Origin: Asterias rubens
Taxonomy: Eukaryota; Echinodermata; Asteroidea; Forcipulatida; Asteriidae
NCBI RefSeq assembly: GCF_902459465.1
Contig: NC_047064.1
Coordinates: 6,598,762-6,662,761, forward strand
Reading direction: 5' to 3'
DNA length: 64,000 bases
This document shows, piece after piece, positions 10,757 through 22,265 of this stretch. The notes below the pieces were generated by a model. It had not been told where the DNA came from and did not search any database. It saw only the letters and a list, made by a program, of their open reading frames with translations. How positions within the stretch are numbered: position 1 is the first letter of the stretch; every line of letters begins with the position of its first letter. Made by a program: the position numbers and the translations under genes.

Positions 10757-11755
10757 TTACATCGCCTGTGTAATTGCCGATTGCTGTATCGGGTCTATGG
10801 CCAAAGAGGGCGCATCGTTAGACTCCACTCCAGGACGCACTCGGCTTCGACCAAATCGGCCCCGTACAAGTTGCTTAAGCTGTGTACGGAAATGCTCGTA
10901 CTTGAAGCAATAAACGACAGGGTTCACGCTCATGTTGCACATGATCAAACCCGTGAAAGCCAGACTGATTGAAGTGAATGAACTTGTTCTTCTTGTGACG
11001 ACACCAATGGTTAGGAGAAATCGCAAAGTCTGCGTCGGGGTCCAGCAAATGAAGAACATGCAACCAGCGATCAGCATCGTCATGATGACGTTTCTCTTAG
11101 CCTTACTGAAGACACCATCTTGCTGATTGGCGTTAGCATTGAAAAGTTTGTTTCGTAGAACGAGGAGTATTCTAACGTACGAAAACGATATAAGGATGAC
11201 TGGAACGATATACTCGACGAAAACAGTTACACAAAACACAATATTCAATGCAGTGGGACTAATGGAACGATTAAAGCCGCACCGATTCCCATTGACTTTG
11301 TAGAGGAAAATATACATGACAGCATATATGAACCCGATGATCCAAGCAACACACATTGAAACGTTGATCTTGAAGAGTGAGCAGTAGTTGCGGTGTTTGA
11401 CCGGATAGCACGTGGCAAGAAAACGCTCCAGCGATATCACCACCAGATTGTACGTGGATGCTACGCTTAAACCCCAAACAAAGAAGTTTGAGAAAATCAA
11501 CCTGCAGAGAATCCAACCGGAGAAATTTATCTCTACATTCTCCAGAAGCGAACTTTGAATGATCCCAGTCATGAGGAGAAACACCAAACCAGAGAGGAAG
11601 TCGATGATGGATTGGTGACGGATAAGTCGGTTAGTGAAGGAGCTGAACTGTTCACGTCTGACCGTCATGACGAAAATCACCAAACCGTTTCCGAGAATGG
11701 CCGAGCATGCAATGGTCACGTTCAACGCAGTTGCAAAGCCATTATTTGATTCCAT
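10757..11755 (-). CDS. Rhodopsin-class (class A) orphan GPCR, 332 aa, chimeric origin
   Basis: This is an intact single-exon receptor with GNGLV (N23), RHQSIID (D52), C84, ERF from E110, NRCGF, CWTP and NPVVYCF. Residues 1-19 (beginning MESNNGFATAL) and the 5' flank match the deleted pseudogene at 2114-2405 (type II). From about residue 20 onward the gene is nearly identical to 7938-8933. The gene therefore joins a type II promoter and start to the same body as its neighbour, which is best explained by unequal exchange or gene conversion. All key class A residues are present, so it is likely functional. The ligand is unknown. Confidence 0.92.
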   Translation of the reverse strand: MESNNGFATALNVTIACSAILGNGLVIFVMTVRREQFSSFTNRLIRHQSIIDFLSGLVFLLMTGIIQSSLLENVEINFSGWILCRLIFSNFFVWGLSVASTYNLVVISLERFLATCYPVKHRNYCSLFKINVSMCVAWIIGFIYAVMYIFLYKVNGNRCGFNRSISPTALNIVFCVTVFVEYIVPVILISFSYVRILLVLRNKLFNANANQQDGVFSKAKRNVIMTMLIAGCMFFICWTPTQTLRFLLTIGVVTRRTSSFTSISLAFTGLIMCNMSVNPVVYCFKYEHFRTQLKQLVRGRFGRSRVRPGVESNDAPSLAIDPIQQSAITQAM

Positions 11756-12691
11756 CGTAAAGCTTATGACAAAAAAAGATATATGGCGAAATAAACTGTA
11801 CAGTTTTTGTAGTATGAGTTTTTGTGGCGGATTTTACGACAGGTTCAAATTGACTTGAATAATGCTGAAGAGCCCTCAGCGAACAAATTTCATTAAAAAA
11901 AAGATGATCAGTACTTCAATGTGAAATCCTCTAAAGAACTCGTTCCACAATCTCTAACTCATTGTCTTTGAACACCGAGTGCAACAGTAATGCAACCGAA
12001 AGCTCAAATAAAGCAGCCCGAGTTTTCAAAAGTATTTAAATAAAACTGTAAAACATCAGGCAAGGTTGGGCAATATTGTTATAAAGCTCCAAATAACAAA
12101 TGAACGTGCAGTGTTGGATATATCCATTGTTTTATTATTAGATTTGTCTCCTCGAGAACATAGCTGTGCACAATACACTTGAGTTATATAATTGCATCTA
12201 GGTCATCTAATGAAATATAATTCTTGTTAACCTATGAAGAGTCACAGGCACCTGAGGCTTAACTAACTACAGCGAATTGACAATTGGTTATCACAAGTAC
12301 CCGTGGGGTTTATCTTTCATATATTTTGAGGGCCCATGCTTTTAGTTTTCCCCTATAAAAATAATGCCACATGGTCTTAAGGGAAACTTTACCCTTTGGG
12401 AGCCTGTTTTTATATAAATATTCTCAAGTTTCTTTTGGAGTCTGTTACAGATCCTCAAGTTTTTGATGAAAGCCACCTTCCCGTTTGAAACCAAACCTTG
12501 GCATTAATTTAAAAACCCCTGGTATAGTCTCTCAAACTTGAATTCTCAACAACGACGACCCACGTTTTGCAAAAAAAGTAGTTTCGTACAGGTTGCATGA
12601 AATGTACGCGGAAATGCTCCCATGTAATTTTTAGCTCTGTAAATTGGATGATCGAGGGAAAAAAGTTCGGTACATGATCGGTACATTATTT
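11756..12691. other. Type II 5' flank, then unique sequence
   Basis: 11756-12540 aligns with 2406-3180. 12541-12691 is unassigned sequence before the first family A element. No gene was seen. Confidence 0.5.
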
Positions 12692-13076
12692 TTAAAGGCT
12701 GTGGACACTATCGGTAATTACTCAAAATAATTATTAGCATGAAACCTTACTTGGTAAACGAGTAATAGGGAGAGGTTGATAGTATAAAACATTGTGAGAA
12801 ACAGCCCCTCTGAAGTGACGCAGTTTTCGAGAAAGAAGTAATTTTCCATGAATTTGATTTAGAGACCTCAGATTTAGAACATGAGGTCTCGAAATCAAGC
12901 ATCTGAAAGCACACAACTTCGTGTGACATGGGTGTTATTTCTGTATTATTATCTCGCAACTTCGACAACCAATTGAGCTAAAATTTTCACAGGTTTGTTA
13001 TTTTATGCATGTTGAGATACACCAAGTGAAAAGACTGGTCTTTGACAATTACCACAATAGTGTCCAGTGTCTTTAA
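12692..13076 (+). mobile_element. Family A palindromic TTAA element
   Basis: This 385-bp element starts TTAAAGGCTGTGGACACTAT and ends AGTGTCCAGTGTCTTTAA. The centre holds the palindrome GAGACCTCAGATT / ACATGAGGTCTC. There is no transposase, so it is a non-autonomous element. Confidence 0.85.
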
Positions 13077-13644
13077 ATTGCCACTATAAAATTTAAATTA
13101 ATAAAAATAAAAATAAAAGTACTGTATTTAGTTCTTATATCGCGCTACGTCAACAAATAGTGTCAATGTACTCTATACACATACTGGTATTCAATTAAAA
13201 CAATGATATATTAAAATAACAATTAAAAGCACTTTAGAAACATTTTCAGGCTCCACGGGTCATCAACAACTAAGTTTTTAGTTGAACATTTTTGGGAAAG
13301 GAAATTTGTTTCACTAAAAGCGCTTCATCTTGCTTTACACATTCATGACGATTGAATGTTTTATTAACATTCGGCCAACCATGCCAACCAGCACGGTTTG
13401 TTTAAATATACACTAGAATTTTGTCTATAACGGCTGTGCCACACTGATCTCCAGTATAATAGAGATCAGTTGACTGTGCCCACTAACTAGTTAATACCGC
13501 CCTCTACATGAGTTTTAAAATTATTGTTAATTTTATTGTCTATTAATGTGTGTAATAGTCTAAATCTTAGTTATTTTTGAAAACTTTAATGCGTTGTATT
13601 TATGTTACAAAACAGTCATTGTGTGCATTTTACTCATTCGAAGA
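13077..13644. other. No gene seen
   Basis: This is AT-rich unique sequence. The only structure noticed is a short inverted repeat, ACTGATCT / AGATCAGT, near 13444-13471. Confidence 0.4.
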
Positions 13645-14030
13645 TTTTAAAGGAATGTTACAGAATTGTTAGAAGCAAAAATCGTGAAGATCACAGATTT
13701 ACATAAAACTTACACGGCCTACTGATGATGATAGTAGAAAACATCCCTTGAAATATTTTTGTCTGAAATTTCGTATTTGATAAAAAATAAATAATCTAAC
13801 TTCGCGTTTGGAGTTTATCGCTCAGTGAACGTTTAAATTCATTTTTATTTTGGCATTGATGCAAAGCAAAATGTGTAATCTGTCTTTCACTATTCTCTCG
13901 TGACCCAGATGACCGATCGATCTCAAACTTCTACAGGTTTTTCAGCTTATGTATACGGTAAATTGCATAAAGTGCTTCAGTGACAGCAACTGTTTTGCTA
14001 GCAAACACCAATTCTGTAATATTCCTTTAA
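13645..14030 (+). mobile_element. Family C palindromic TTAA element
   Basis: This full-length copy (about 386 bp) starts TTTTAAAGGAATGTTACAGA and ends CTGTAATATTCCTTTAA, so both termini carry TTAAAGGAA. It is closely related to 29969-30360 and, in part, to 4340-4677. There is no coding capacity. Confidence 0.8.
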
Positions 14031-14726
14031 GTTATTGCTCAGCACTAATTACATATGCTGGGCTGTATATAACTTTAACTTCCCGTCTCAATCTTCTTCG
14101 TGATGTACCGGATGATTGGCTGCGTGTATTTTAAACCCTGAAGCTAATCCGCCCAGGAATATACCATTATGACTTATGCATAATTTAAGATCTAACGCAA
14201 AGCCCCTTGTGTCCGTGGTCCAATACCCATTGCTAAAATGTAATGCTTGATTATCGATGCATAGCATTTAAACGAGATTAGCGTCCCTTTTTTTTTCTTC
14301 TTTTTTTTTCTATAATTTATTTTTATGTAGTGGGCTATTTGTATAACAAAATATATAAATTTCTTACGAAGGTTTTTGTTAAGCCCTCCCTGTTGTCTTT
14401 AAAAATATAAAATTCCTCGGGAGGCCAACTTGAGGGGAAACACAATAACATAAAGTAAATCCTTCATCCTTTTTTCAACGCTTTTTTGTTGTTGGCCTCA
14501 TATCGCGTTGATGAAGGGGACACCATGCACACAATTGTCTCATTAGTGTTAAATATTCGGACACCGTGTATTAGAGCGACGCCTTTGGTTATGCGTATAG
14601 CGACGGCTATATCCGATTGCAATACAGTACAATACTATAAAAACATTTGTAGAGCTCTCTTATACTCATCAAGAAATATACACCCCCACCCCCCCCCCCC
14701 CCCAAAAGAAAAAATAATAATACAGG
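14031..14726. other. No gene seen; poly-C tract
   Basis: This is mostly AT-rich unique sequence with T-rich runs near 14288-14310 and a poly-C tract near 14682-14703. Confidence 0.4.
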
Positions 14727-15101
14727 TTAAAGATGCTATGTCAGATTTTTGGCCACAAACATTAAAAAATATATTTTTTTGAATGAATGGTATTTCAAAG
14801 AGTATCACCCGCTCGCGAAAACAAGTTTTACTTTTACTTTTAATGGTCAGGAACCATGACAAAAATTTAAAACGTTTCTTATAAAGCACATAATAATTGG
14901 TCACGTGACATATTGTCGGGATCCCGACAAAAACTAATTTTGAGCACTTTATTTCACTGCTACTAATAATTGGCGGACTTTTTCGAGCAATGGCTCAAAT
15001 GAAAGCTTGTAACTTTCTCGACCCCCATCAAAATACCTATTGAATTTTAAATCAAAATTTGGGGGTCAAATCGGCCAAAAAATCTGACATAGCATGTTTA
15101 A
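14727..15101 (+). mobile_element. Family E TTAA element
   Basis: This 375-bp element starts TTAAAGATGCTATGTCAGAT and ends ATCTGACATAGCATGTTTAA. A second copy lies at 30886-31263 inside another element. Confidence 0.85.
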
Positions 15102-16123
15102 TATGAAGTCAATGTTCACATACAACATTTTGGGGTGCAGGCGTGGCAAAAACATACTTTGAGCACTCCTTCCCCCAACCAGATAAAACTCAACTAAAAA
15201 TATGCCTTTACAAAAATTAAGTGCTGTTGTTTGCATTGCTCTGGAAATCATTTGTCCGTGCAAACAATGACATGAAAATTTGTATGGTATGTTCAAAAGT
15301 GTGGCTCAAAAACGGCAATTATTTGTCTGTCTTGACCGCCGTTTAACCTGTGCTTATTCAATTATGTGATCAAATTAGTTCCCGTATAGACGCCAGGTAA
15401 ACACACACAAAAATTACAGCCAGGTGCGTCGGTTTTATCTTTCATATTTACTTAAGATACCATTGTGTGCAGACAACCCAAACCAGTTTTGTCAAGATGA
15501 ACATTATTCTTAATATCAACACTATTACACGTTTCGTTCATTCATCACTCTGTCAATTTTATATTAATCATCCATCAATCACATAATAAAAGTCGGTATG
15601 AACTTAATGAGAAGGTTGGACTGGCTAGAGTTTGTCTTCGTGATGAGATGACTTGGGTTTGAGCGGAACACATTCGCATTGACAGTTTTTACTTTTCACA
15701 GGCAGCCATTTCCTCCCCCCCCCCCCGCATTTAAAACCAATTACATGAAAAACGAAGCAGGAAAGGAAAAGTTAACGAGCTGACGCGAAATTGCCATCTG
15801 GTGGCAGGAACTTCACTGCGACCACTGGGCCAGGGTGATGGCTTTGGTAGTTATAGGGCCGGTGTCATAAGGAGATCTGTCCTCGGAGATGTTGATTCAA
15901 AAGAGGGCGCTATCGATATCAAAGAAGTTTATGACACTGTGACAGCCGCGTCGTAAACCACGACATTTTCAAAAACCATGACTTCTGCTTTAGATTCGTC
16001 TTCAGGCTCTTTCCTCTTACTTTAATTATTACAATTAACTTTTTTTTATTTTATATATATATTGGATCCGTCTGCGACAAGTCCCATATCTGTTAATTTG
16101 GCTTGCCAACTTCTAAAGTACGT
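15102..16123. other. No gene seen
   Basis: This is unique sequence with a poly-C tract near 15713-15727. No coding exon with splice signals was recognised. Confidence 0.4.
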
Positions 16124-16707
16124 TTAAAGTCACCTGGAAATAGAATTTTTTTTCTTTCAAACCAAAGAGTATATGCTTACGAACAATAAAACAATTTTTT
16201 TAGTAAATGTTTGTCACGGTTTATATGTTTAAAAAATATATAAAGTTGTTTGGGGGACTGACTCAGCCTACCCCTTTTGTGACGTCAATCGAGGCAGACT
16301 TTGCCTGCAATGCGTATAGTAAACACACGTGCAAAGTACATGTACGTCCAAGTCGTGAGTTGGTACATTTCAAAAAGTGTTTTTCTGCATTCAGCAGCAA
16401 TACACCTGGTCGGCATTGCCGGAAAAAAACAAAAACAATTTTTTTTTTAAACGTACAAACTCACAACTTGGTCCGTACATGTACTTTGCAATTGTGTTTA
16501 CTCTACGCATTACAGGCAAAGTCTGCCTCGATTGACGTCACGAACAGCGCCCTCTCGGGTCGGGGTCTACTCTTAAATTTGTAAATAACATAAGAACTGA
16601 TTTTTCAAAACCTTAGTTAACTGTTTATTCACATTCCACACACAAAAACACATATATTAGTGACAAAAGCTTTATTTTGAAAAAATACCACTTCCAGGTG
16701 ACTTTAA
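16124..16707. mobile_element. Family L palindromic TTAA element
   Basis: The termini are TTAAAGTCACCTGGAA on the left and TTCCAGGTGACTTTAA on the right. Inside, long inverted arms pair (about 16274-16375 with 16449-16545), including GTGACGTCAATCGAGGCAGA and its complement. The 125-residue open frame at 16207-16584 is a by-product of these arms. The right TTAA (16704-16707) is also the left TTAA of the next element. Confidence 0.8.
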
Positions 16708-17036
16708 AGGCACTAAACACTTTTGGTAATCGTCAAAGAACAGTATTCTCACTGGTGTATCCTTTTGCACAAAATCAAATCAAAACTGTGAAAATTTGGG
16801 TTCAATTGGTCATCGAAATTGCAAGAGAATAATGAATGAAAAACACCCTTGTTGCATCAGATGCGTAATAACAGGCTTCAGTTGATTATTGAGTGAGAAA
16901 TCACTTAAATTTACTTCAGAGGGAGGCGTTTCTCACAATGTTTTAAATTACCAACAGCTCTCCATTGCTCATTACAAGTACGTTTTTACGCTAACAACTA
17001 TTTTGAGTAATTACCAACAGTGTCCAGTGCCTGTAA
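16704..17036 (-). mobile_element. Family A palindromic element (short subtype)
   Basis: It starts TTAAAGGCACTAAACAC and ends GTGTCCAGTGCCTGTAA. It uses the subtype core GGCTTCAGTTGA in place of the GAGACCTC palindrome. It shares the TTAA at 16704-16707 with family L. Confidence 0.75.
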
Positions 17037-17570
17037 TAAGTGAAGGAAACAGCTCTGTGCATTTTGCCAAACTACACGCGCTTTTTTCGATGTGTCGTAC
17101 TTTATTGCCACACGTGTCTCTAAATCTTTAACGACCACACATTAGTATACTAAATATTATATGATTTGTACCAATGATAATATTCCAACGCGGTAGTCGG
17201 GTCAAAGCAATGATTAAAAGGGAATCAATATGAAAGGTTGACATATAATATGTCAGTTCTTTTTTTGCTCAGAGTAATTCATTTACCGCGACACGGAGGC
17301 AAGGGACTGAAGCGTATGCTGCCGTTAAAGATCGGTTTTCGTTGCATCGATAACATTTTTGAAACCGTTAAACTTTAAGGCAACGTATATAGGTGAAGGT
17401 TAAAACAGATGGGTCGGGTGGTCTATTCAAACTGTCCAACTTAATCTTGTCACAACCAGAGGATTACGTTTCCAGTTTCATTTGAGTTGAAATAGATTGC
17501 GTTGCTCCGGTTGTGGAAGTGTCCAACCTACCACAAAAATTAATGACAGATGCACTTCGCAAAATCTCTT
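17037..17570. other. No gene seen
   Basis: This is unique sequence without recognisable exons or repeats. Confidence 0.35.
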
Positions 17571-17930
17571 TCAATTCAAAATAATGATTAGCATAAAACC
17601 TTACTTGGTAACGAGTAATGGGGGAGAGGATGATAGTATAAAACATTGTGAGAAACGGATCCCTCTGAAGTGACGTAGTTTTAGAGTTATTTTCCACGAG
17701 TTTGATTTTTAGACCTATAAGAATTAGATGTTGAGGTCTCGAAATCAAGCATCTGAAAGCACACAACTTCGTGTGACAAGGGTGTTGTTTCTTTCATTAT
17801 TATCTCGCAACTTCGACGATCAATTGTTAAGCTCCAATTTTTATTTGTTTGTTGTTCTATGCATATATTGAGGTAAACCAAGTGAGAAGACTGGTCTTTG
17901 ACAACTACCAACATTGTCCAGTGACCTAAT
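17571..17930 (+). mobile_element. Family A palindromic element, left end decayed
   Basis: It shares the family A body (ATTAGCATAAAACCTTACTT, CTCGAAATCAAGCATCTGAA) and a decayed right terminus. The left terminal repeat is not recognisable. Confidence 0.75.
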
Positions 17931-18508
17931 GTGACAACACCGAATTCCAATACTTACATTGTAAAAATTAACACAGCGCCAGTGCTGTTACATATATATA
18001 CTGAAAACATACTACATGGATTTTGGAAGCCGAGAGTGGTGCGGGGATGGCAAGCCTCCCTACTACTCAGAACCGCCAGACCCCAAAATATGATCACAAA
18101 AATAAAAATTGTTTACATCGATTAGTACTATATAAACATCATATTTAGGATTGGCAGAAGTATATGAGTGTTGTAGCCAAAGAGTTATTGAGACTAACAT
18201 GTCCGTAATGAATAAACCAAGAATAAATGCAACTCCCCAAAGTTATAATAAATAAATAAATAGGCATAAATAAATATATAATACGTTATAAAAAAAAAAC
18301 ATGTAAAAAATATAATAAAAAATTAAAGTGTTTAACAAAATTAATATGCCCTACAAAAATAAATAAATGAATGAACCGAAGTAGGAAAGAGTTGCTGCGT
18401 GACTTTTATAAATAATTGATAGCCATTTCGACTACATTTTTTTGAAAATTAAGGTCACAGTAACTATGGTTTGTCATGTTCATGCAAGCCCTTGAGCTTC
18501 ATGAAGAG
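17931..18508. other. AT-rich sequence with AAAT runs
   Basis: No gene was seen. Imperfect (AAAT)n and A-rich runs lie around 18248-18370. Confidence 0.4.
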
Positions 18509-18860
18509 TTAATGGAACTGGACACGTTTGGTACATGTCAAAGACCAGTATTCTCACTTGTTGTATCTCAACTTATGCTTAACATAAATCGGTCATTGAA
18601 GTTGCAAAAGAATAATGAAAGTAAAAACACCCCTAATGCGCAAAATGTGTGATTTCATATGCCTTATAAAGGCTTGAGGCCTGGAAGTCTTTTAATATTT
18701 TAGTGAGAAATTACCTCTTTATAAAAAACTACGTTACTTCAGAGGGAGCTTTTCACACAATGTTTTACACTATCACTAGCTCTCCATTGCTCATTACCAA
18801 TTAAGTTGTTTATGCAAACGGTTATGTTGATTAATTACCAATGGTGTTCAGTGCCTTAAA
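18509..18860 (-). mobile_element. Family A palindromic element
   Basis: It starts TTAATGGAACTGGACACG and ends GTGTTCAGTGCCTTAA-like sequence. It is the short subtype with GGCTTGAGGCC at the centre. Confidence 0.75.
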
Positions 18861-19149
18861 ATGTGTGGTTGTGTACGTGATGGAGCCGGTCGACTCCGGA
18901 GAGGCTCGGATGCACGGCTCATTTTCTGTCTTATTTATTGCAAATTGCCGTAAACTCAAGTGAAGCAGAACAAACAGGTCTACGGAGTCATGTTCACCAA
19001 GGTTCAGGGTGTTCTGTGAGAAGTAAGCAACTTAATATAGTACTCGTAAAGGGCCTTTGTTATTAATGTTTATAAGCTTATTATTATTTCTTTTCCTCGA
19101 AATATTGTTTCGCTCCTTCGAAGAGTGTTAAGATTTCGCAGGGAACAAA

Positions 19150-19316
19150 GTAATGCAACAATGGTGCATGACTTTTCTTTCATTATTACTTTGCAAATTC
19201 GATGACTAATTAAGCCCAAGTTTTCACAGGTTTGTTATTTTATGAATATGTTGGGATATACCAAGTGAGAAAACTGGTCTTTGACAAATTACAAAAAACG
19301 TGTCCAGTGCCTTTAA
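19150..19316 (+). mobile_element. Family A element, right half only
   Basis: It contains TTTCACAGGTTTGTTATTTT and the terminus GTGTCCAGTGCCTTTAA. The left half is missing. Confidence 0.65.
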
Positions 19317-20914
19317 GGGTCGAATTGCTACTTATTATTGAGGCAAGTTGAGTGTGAAGTATAAATTATGTATCAAGCTGACAATGTTACACACTCATTA
19401 CTTGCACTTGAAGACTTCAATGTATTTTCAACAAATCATTTTGGAGTTGAGATAATCTTTAAAGGTGCAAAGTAACGATCAGAAAGCAAATCTAAAATGA
19501 TATACAATTTTTTTAAATTATTATTATTATTATATGGTATCAGCTGCCCTAAATGGGGTTTGGGGGTTATCTCGTCATAAAACACCGCCGGACGATTTTT
19601 TGTTCGGAAAAAAACAAACAAAAAAACGATAGAAAAGTGATTACACAAAATTTGAAACTAACATCTACTTGGCCATTTCAATTAAAGCGTTAAACTAAAC
19701 CTTTTGAAGGATTTGTGGTTGAATTTGTTTGTGCCCATAACCGTGGGAACAAAACCTTTTCAAAGCCGAGGGATTTTTTTTCTTACAAAAAGGGAATGTT
19801 TGGGAAAACTTGAGTAAAAAAACCGTTATTAAAATTGTCAGTCTTTGGCAGCGTGTACTTGTGTGCGTTAACCAGTCAGTGCAAAGAAAAGAAGTAAACA
19901 CACGCATTCAAAACAATGACGTTTATCTGTCTGCTTGTATATCTGTCGGAATGGGTTAACAAGAGAAACATTGTGGGCATTGTCAGGTCATTGAAAAACA
20001 AAAACAAATATTACATCGTGGGCTTAGCACACAATGTTTTATATAAGGGGAATGTTTAACAAGGGGATTATAGGACAGCATCTAAAGATTACAGTTTTTA
20101 CACTTTTGTTTAACCTTGACGGCCCCTGTCCAACTGATAATTGTGTATAGGCCTATGTCTAAAGAGTTGAACCTAAAACAATTAATACTAGAAAATAAAT
20201 AACATCTGGGGAAAGCGACAATCTCTCTCTCCTAGATGTATGTCTGTCTATCTGTCTGACTCAGAACTGTGAACTTCGAACAATCTTTAGTTCTGGCAAT
20301 GTCTCCTGGGCGATAATGACTCGCGAATGTTCACCTCTGCATGACATTCCCGACAAGTCATTTTTCATTACCGCTGGTATACAGGTATACCGTATGAACT
20401 GGTTATTGTGAAAGCTACCGTTCGATTAAACTATCTTGCATTCAACAGATGAAAAACCTTATGTGGGGAAAAGAACTATCGGTTAAGCCGATGGGTGCTT
20501 TGTTTTGTGTATTTTGCGTGCTTATGTCAAGTCCGGCGACAAATTACGACATTCGAAAACTCAACGACTCATTTGTTGAAACTTTACATTTCACGATAAG
20601 AACCCCTATCATTGTTACACAAATCAAATAATGTGAATGGTTCAAGTTTAGGAAAACACTATAGGTAACACTATAAACTGTTGAGGTAAACACGTTATAC
20701 TTCTTCACCTTTGTGTATCACTTGCCTTTAAAATGGCATTCTGCCAAAATACATTGAGTGTAAGTTCCTAACAAGTTCTTAAGTCTGCAATTACTGAGCA
20801 GCTCAGAAGCAACACCATAAATGGTAAAAATCGTGATCAGAAATGTCGAATTTTAATCGGCAGAAGACGTGCTCTATATCATGAAAGGTTAAATAATCGC
20901 TTCGAAAATCTTGC
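19317..20914. other. No supported gene
   Basis: This is unique AT-rich sequence. A 60-residue frame at 20449-20631 has a hydrophobic stretch resembling a signal peptide, but I found no partner exon, so it is not called a gene. Confidence 0.35.
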
Positions 20915-21309
20915 TTAAAGACAGTGGACACTATTGGTAAATGTCAAAGACTATAGTCTTCACAGTTGATGTGTCGCAGAATAATTATGTACAACATAAC
21001 AAACCTGTGAAAATTTGATGCCAATCGGTCGTCGAAGTTGCGAGATATTAATGAAAGAAAAAACACCCTGTCGCACCATGGTCACACGAAGTTGTGTGCT
21101 TTCTGATGCTTGATTTCGAGACCTCAAATTCTAAATCTGAGGTCTCGAAATCAAATTTGTGGAAAATTACTTTTTTTTCCCGGAAATCTACGTCACTTCA
21201 GAGGGAGCTGTTTCTCACAATATCAACCTCTCCCCATTACTCGTAATCAAGAAAGGTTTTATGATAATAATTACTTTGAGTAATTACCAATAGTGTCCAC
21301 TGCCTTTAA
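20915..21309 (-). mobile_element. Family A palindromic TTAA element
   Basis: This full-length copy starts TTAAAGACAGTGGACACTAT and ends AGTGTCCACTGCCTTTAA. The central palindrome GAGACCTCA / TGAGGTCTC is intact. Confidence 0.85.
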
Positions 21310-21812
21310 AGAGTAATTTGTAACAATTCCCACTGCATTTCTAAAATATTATCTGAAATAATTTGGTTTTGTTATGTGATGTAAAGCACACGCACCAAAA
21401 ACAGTTGTTGAAAACAATAGCACACAAAGCAGAATCATCAATAGAATATCATGAAAGGGTCTGTATATATACGATTGGTAATGACTCTCTGAAAATGAAT
21501 GGCAATAAAAACGTTCGTGCTAAGAAGTAGGCTAGGGGGGCCTACAGCAGCTTTGGGCAATTTAATGCATGTTGAGAGACTTTTCACTCTGAAGTACTGT
21601 GGTTCTGGAAAAAAAGATATAACTGTTATTCCCCTAAAAAAATCAACTTTAAGGAGCGTGACCGTGGTAAAGGTTTTCAGATTGTGTATACAATGTTTTT
21701 GGTTATTATTCCTGCATGGACGTATTCGCTCCGGGTTTTTGGCGATATCTCATAAAGCGACCAAATGAAATGAAATGCGCGTGGAATAGTATGAAAATAC
21801 TGACTGCTATGA
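21310..21812. other. No gene seen
   Basis: The 89-residue open frame at 21499-21768 has no recognisable domain and no supporting splice signals. Confidence 0.3.
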
Positions 21813-21933
21813 GGGGTACAGTTAAAATTATAGGCACAAAGTGATGTTAAAACCATGACGACGGCTGAAGCAAAGCTGATGGCATAGCCATGGTTTTGAC
21901 ATCAGCCAGGGCCTATAATTTTAACTGTGCCCC
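21813..21933. repeat. Fold-back element, about 120 bp
   Basis: The inverted arms GGGGTACAGTTAAAATTATA and its near-complement at the right end (TATAATTTTAACTGTGCCCC) enclose a second pair, AAAACCATG / CATGGTTTT. It is a likely non-autonomous fold-back. Confidence 0.75.
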
Positions 21934-22112
21934 GATTATTAAGCTGTCAATACTTCTTTTATATACCGAATACAGATTCTTCTAATCAACAATCCTGACT
22001 ACGGTAGGTCGTCGGCGAAGATGACACGGAACGCTAGACGTACATCATTCAGTACGCACGAACGACCCATTTGCGACCGTTGCTATCAGGGCGGACACAG
22101 TCGATTGACAAT

Positions 22113-22265
22113 GGGTGCGTTCGTTTAGCTCCCCCGGGTCGACCCCGGTGTGTGGCGGGGTTTTTTTTCCAGGACGAGCGTGTGCAGATAATTACCCACG
22201 TTCGTCCTGGAAAAAAAAACCGCCACACGTCGGGGTCGACCCAGGGAAGCTAAACGAACGCACCC
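22113..22265. mobile_element. Fold-back element with GGGTGCGTTCG ends
   Basis: This is a nearly perfect hairpin with arms of about 65 bp. The left begins GGGTGCGTTCGTTTAGCT, and the right is its complement, ending AGCTAAACGAACGCACCC. It is unusually GC-rich for the region. Similar termini occur in widespread marine-animal elements (from memory). Confidence 0.8.

Noticed and set aside
16207-16584. 125-codon open frame
   Set aside because: It lies across the inverted arms of a palindromic element; its two halves are mirror sequence, not a protein.
20449-20631. 60-codon frame with a hydrophobic stretch, possible signal-peptide exon
   Set aside because: No convincing donor site joined to a downstream exon, and channel gene 1 already has a well-phased first exon.
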